Source of the DNA: Kiritimatiellia bacterium
GTDB taxonomy: Bacteria > Verrucomicrobiota > Kiritimatiellia > RFP12 > UBA3636
Reading direction: 5' to 3'
Length of the DNA stretch: 6,453 nt
Assembly: GCA_017476965.1 (NCBI GenBank)
Contig: JAFUXX010000322.1
Span: forward strand, 1 to 6,453
A program made the translations under genes and the position numbers. The notes under the pieces are model-generated. The model did no database searches and was not told where the DNA came from. It saw only the letters and a list, made by a program, of their open reading frames with translations. Shown here piece by piece: positions 5,747 through 6,453 of this stretch (positions are counted from its first letter, which is position 1; every line of letters begins with the position of its first letter).

Positions 5747-5785
5747 TCGCCTTCGACGCCAGCTCCGAATCCCGCGTGGCGCGCA
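5743..5785. other. Probable junction between phage DNA and Bacteroidota-type chromosome
   Basis: The tape measure stop overlaps an ATG (ATGA, 5743-5746), as expected for the next phage tail gene, and the first residues (MIAFDASSESRVA) do not resemble the transporter that follows. Recognisable AI-2E transporter sequence starts at about AANALGIAFIAG (from about 5791). The change from phage to host therefore falls within about 45 bases. No repeat, target duplication or tRNA lies at the junction itself. Confidence 0.55.
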
Positions 5786-6240
5786 TCGGCGCCGCCAACG
5801 CGCTCGGCATCGCCTTCATCGCCGGCATCCTCAACGTCATCCCGTACGTGGGTCCGCTGATCGGCGAGGTGGTCGGCGTCATCCTCAGCATCATCCTCAA
5901 GTACACCACCGGCGTCGGCCTGGCCGTGAACTTCTGGTGGTTCGCCCTGATCGTGCTGGCGCTGATGCTCACGGCGCAGCTGGTGGACAACTTCATCTAC
6001 CAGCCGCTCATCTACTCCACCTCCATCAAGGCGCATCCGCTGGAGATCTTCATCGTCCTGCTGATCGCCGGCCACATCGGCGGCGCCGTCGGCATGCTCG
6101 TCGCCATCCCCGCCTACACCGTCGTCCGCGTGATCGCCAGCCGCTTCTTCTACCACTGTAAGCCGGTCCACAGGCTGATCCCCGACCGGGAGACCCTCGG
6201 GGACAGCGACGAAGAAGAGACGGAAATGGGCCGCTCCTGA
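5743..6240 (+). CDS. AI-2E family (UPF0118) transporter, C-terminal half only
   Basis: The 165-aa frame holds the C-terminal half of an AI-2E/UPF0118 family membrane permease. Visible are the family's signature region IAGILNVIPYVGPLIG (about residues 26-41), a hydrophobic stretch (NFWWFALIVLALMLTAQLVD), and the conserved STSIKAHPLEIFIVLLIAGH, then GGAVGMLVAIPAYTVVRVIA close to the C-terminus. Four or so hydrophobic segments span it. Full members are about 350 residues, so the first half, including the N-terminal membrane segments, is missing. The ATG at 5743 probably belongs to a phage gene fused in frame by the junction, so the product is unlikely to be functional. The wording of the C-terminal region resembles versions from Bacteroidales, and a Bacteroidota-type promoter follows. 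Leu codons split about evenly between CTG and CTC, unlike the CTC-biased capsid gene. Confidence 0.75.
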   Translation: MIAFDASSESRVARIGAANALGIAFIAGILNVIPYVGPLIGEVVGVILSIILKYTTGVGLAVNFWWFALIVLALMLTAQLVDNFIYQPLIYSTSIKAHPLEIFIVLLIAGHIGGAVGMLVAIPAYTVVRVIASRFFYHCKPVHRLIPDRETLGDSDEEETEMGRS

Positions 6241-6281
6241 GATTTTTTGCCGCGAAAGGATACAATTCTAAAAAAATTGTC

Positions 6282-6289
6282 TATCTTTG
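6282..6289 (+). promoter_or_regulatory. Bacteroidota-type -7 promoter element (TATCTTTG)
   Basis: TATCTTTG matches the TAnnTTTG -7 consensus known from Bacteroides. It sits 20 bases before the tRNA, in a 33% GC stretch, a suitable distance for a short leader. I find no TTTG at the expected -33 spacing, so it is a partial match. Confidence 0.45.
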
Positions 6290-6308
6290 CAATCCCTTTC
6301 GAGGGCAT

Positions 6309-6381
6309 CTGGGTGTGGCGCAGTTGGTAGCGCACCTGGTTAGGGACCAGGAGGTCGCTTGTTCGAGTCAAGTCACCCAGA
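6309..6381 (+). tRNA. tRNA-Pro (anticodon AGG)
   Basis: A complete 73-base cloverleaf: acceptor stem CTGGGTG (6309-6315) with CACCCAG (6374-6380), D stem GCGC/GCGC (6318-6321, 6330-6333), anticodon stem CCTGG/CCAGG (6335-6339, 6347-6351), variable loop AGGTC, T stem GCTTG/CAAGT with one G-T pair, loop TTCGAGT, and discriminator A6381. The anticodon loop TTAGGGA puts AGG at 6342-6344 followed by G37, which is proline. C1-G72 and A73 agree with bacterial tRNA-Pro identity. CCA is not encoded. AGG is unusual in bacteria, where UGG, GGG and CGG are normal. Confidence 0.93.
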
Positions 6382-6386
6382 CAGAG

Positions 6387-6420
6387 AAAGCCGCAGGATT
6401 CAACCTGCGGCTTTTTTTTT
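6387..6420 (+). terminator. Intrinsic terminator after tRNA-Pro
   Basis: AAAGCCGCAGG (6387-6397) pairs with CCTGCGGCTTT (6404-6414) around a 6-base loop, followed by a run of T to 6420. This 11-bp stem with a long T-run is a textbook rho-independent terminator, six bases after the tRNA. The A-run on the left side would let it work on the opposite strand too. The 33 bases after it show nothing I can name. Confidence 0.9.
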
Positions 6421-6453
6421 CACATTTCCGCGCTTGGAGCAACCCAATACCTC

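Noticed and set aside
6150..6371. 73-aa frame on the - strand
   Set aside because: Its first residues (MTRTSDLLVPNQVRYQLRHT) are the reverse complement of the tRNA-Pro gene, a common false prediction.
6309..6381. tRNA-Pro as the prophage attachment site
   Set aside because: The phage/host junction lies over 500 bases away, inside a transporter gene, and I see no copy of the tRNA 3' end near it.
1..6453. CRISPR array, insertion sequence or rRNA
   Set aside because: No regularly spaced direct repeats, transposase motifs, terminal inverted repeats or rRNA-like sequence were seen on either strand.

Overview
The window joins two unlike pieces of DNA. Positions 1 to about 5745 are the head-to-tail morphogenesis operon of a long-tailed (siphovirus-type) phage or prophage, all on the + strand. 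Positions from about 5760 to the end look like a chromosomal segment of a Bacteroidota bacterium. The phage part is very GC-rich (about 73-77% in the lines I counted), has GC-ending codons, and uses strong Shine-Dalgarno sites (AAGGAGG twice). The right part has a TAnnTTTG-type -7 box and a 33% GC intergenic stretch typical of Bacteroidota, which as a rule do not rely on Shine-Dalgarno sites. The join is therefore either a chimeric assembly or the scar of an insertion or deletion; the sequence alone cannot decide.

Phage layout: the C-terminus of a capsid-maturation protease/scaffold-like gene with an in-frame amber codon (1-348); a probable HK97-fold major capsid protein (404-1381); a 178-base untranslated gap holding three consecutive hairpins; a small head-tail joining protein (1560-1919); an HK97 gp10-like neck/tail completion protein (1906-2604); a tail-terminator-like protein (2601-3134); a threonine-rich 94-aa protein of unknown role (3138-3422); a small probable tail-tube protein (3446-3808); a tail assembly chaperone with a probable -1 programmed frameshift (3815-4333 and 3815-4617); and a short tape measure protein (4652-5746). 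Genes overlap or sit a few bases apart, as expected for one late operon. Most product names rest on gene order plus sequence character; none was checked by a search.

Between chaperone and tape measure (about 4402-4650) composition drops to 45-57% GC. There the + strand reading is extremely polar, while the - strand encodes a clean 66-aa protein with two hydrophobic segments. The two readings are mirror images, so one of them is probably an artefact.

Right part: the C-terminal half of an AI-2E family (UPF0118) membrane transporter (5743-6240) lacking its N-terminal half, then a putative promoter, a tRNA-Pro with the unusual anticodon AGG (6309-6381), and a strong intrinsic terminator (6387-6420).
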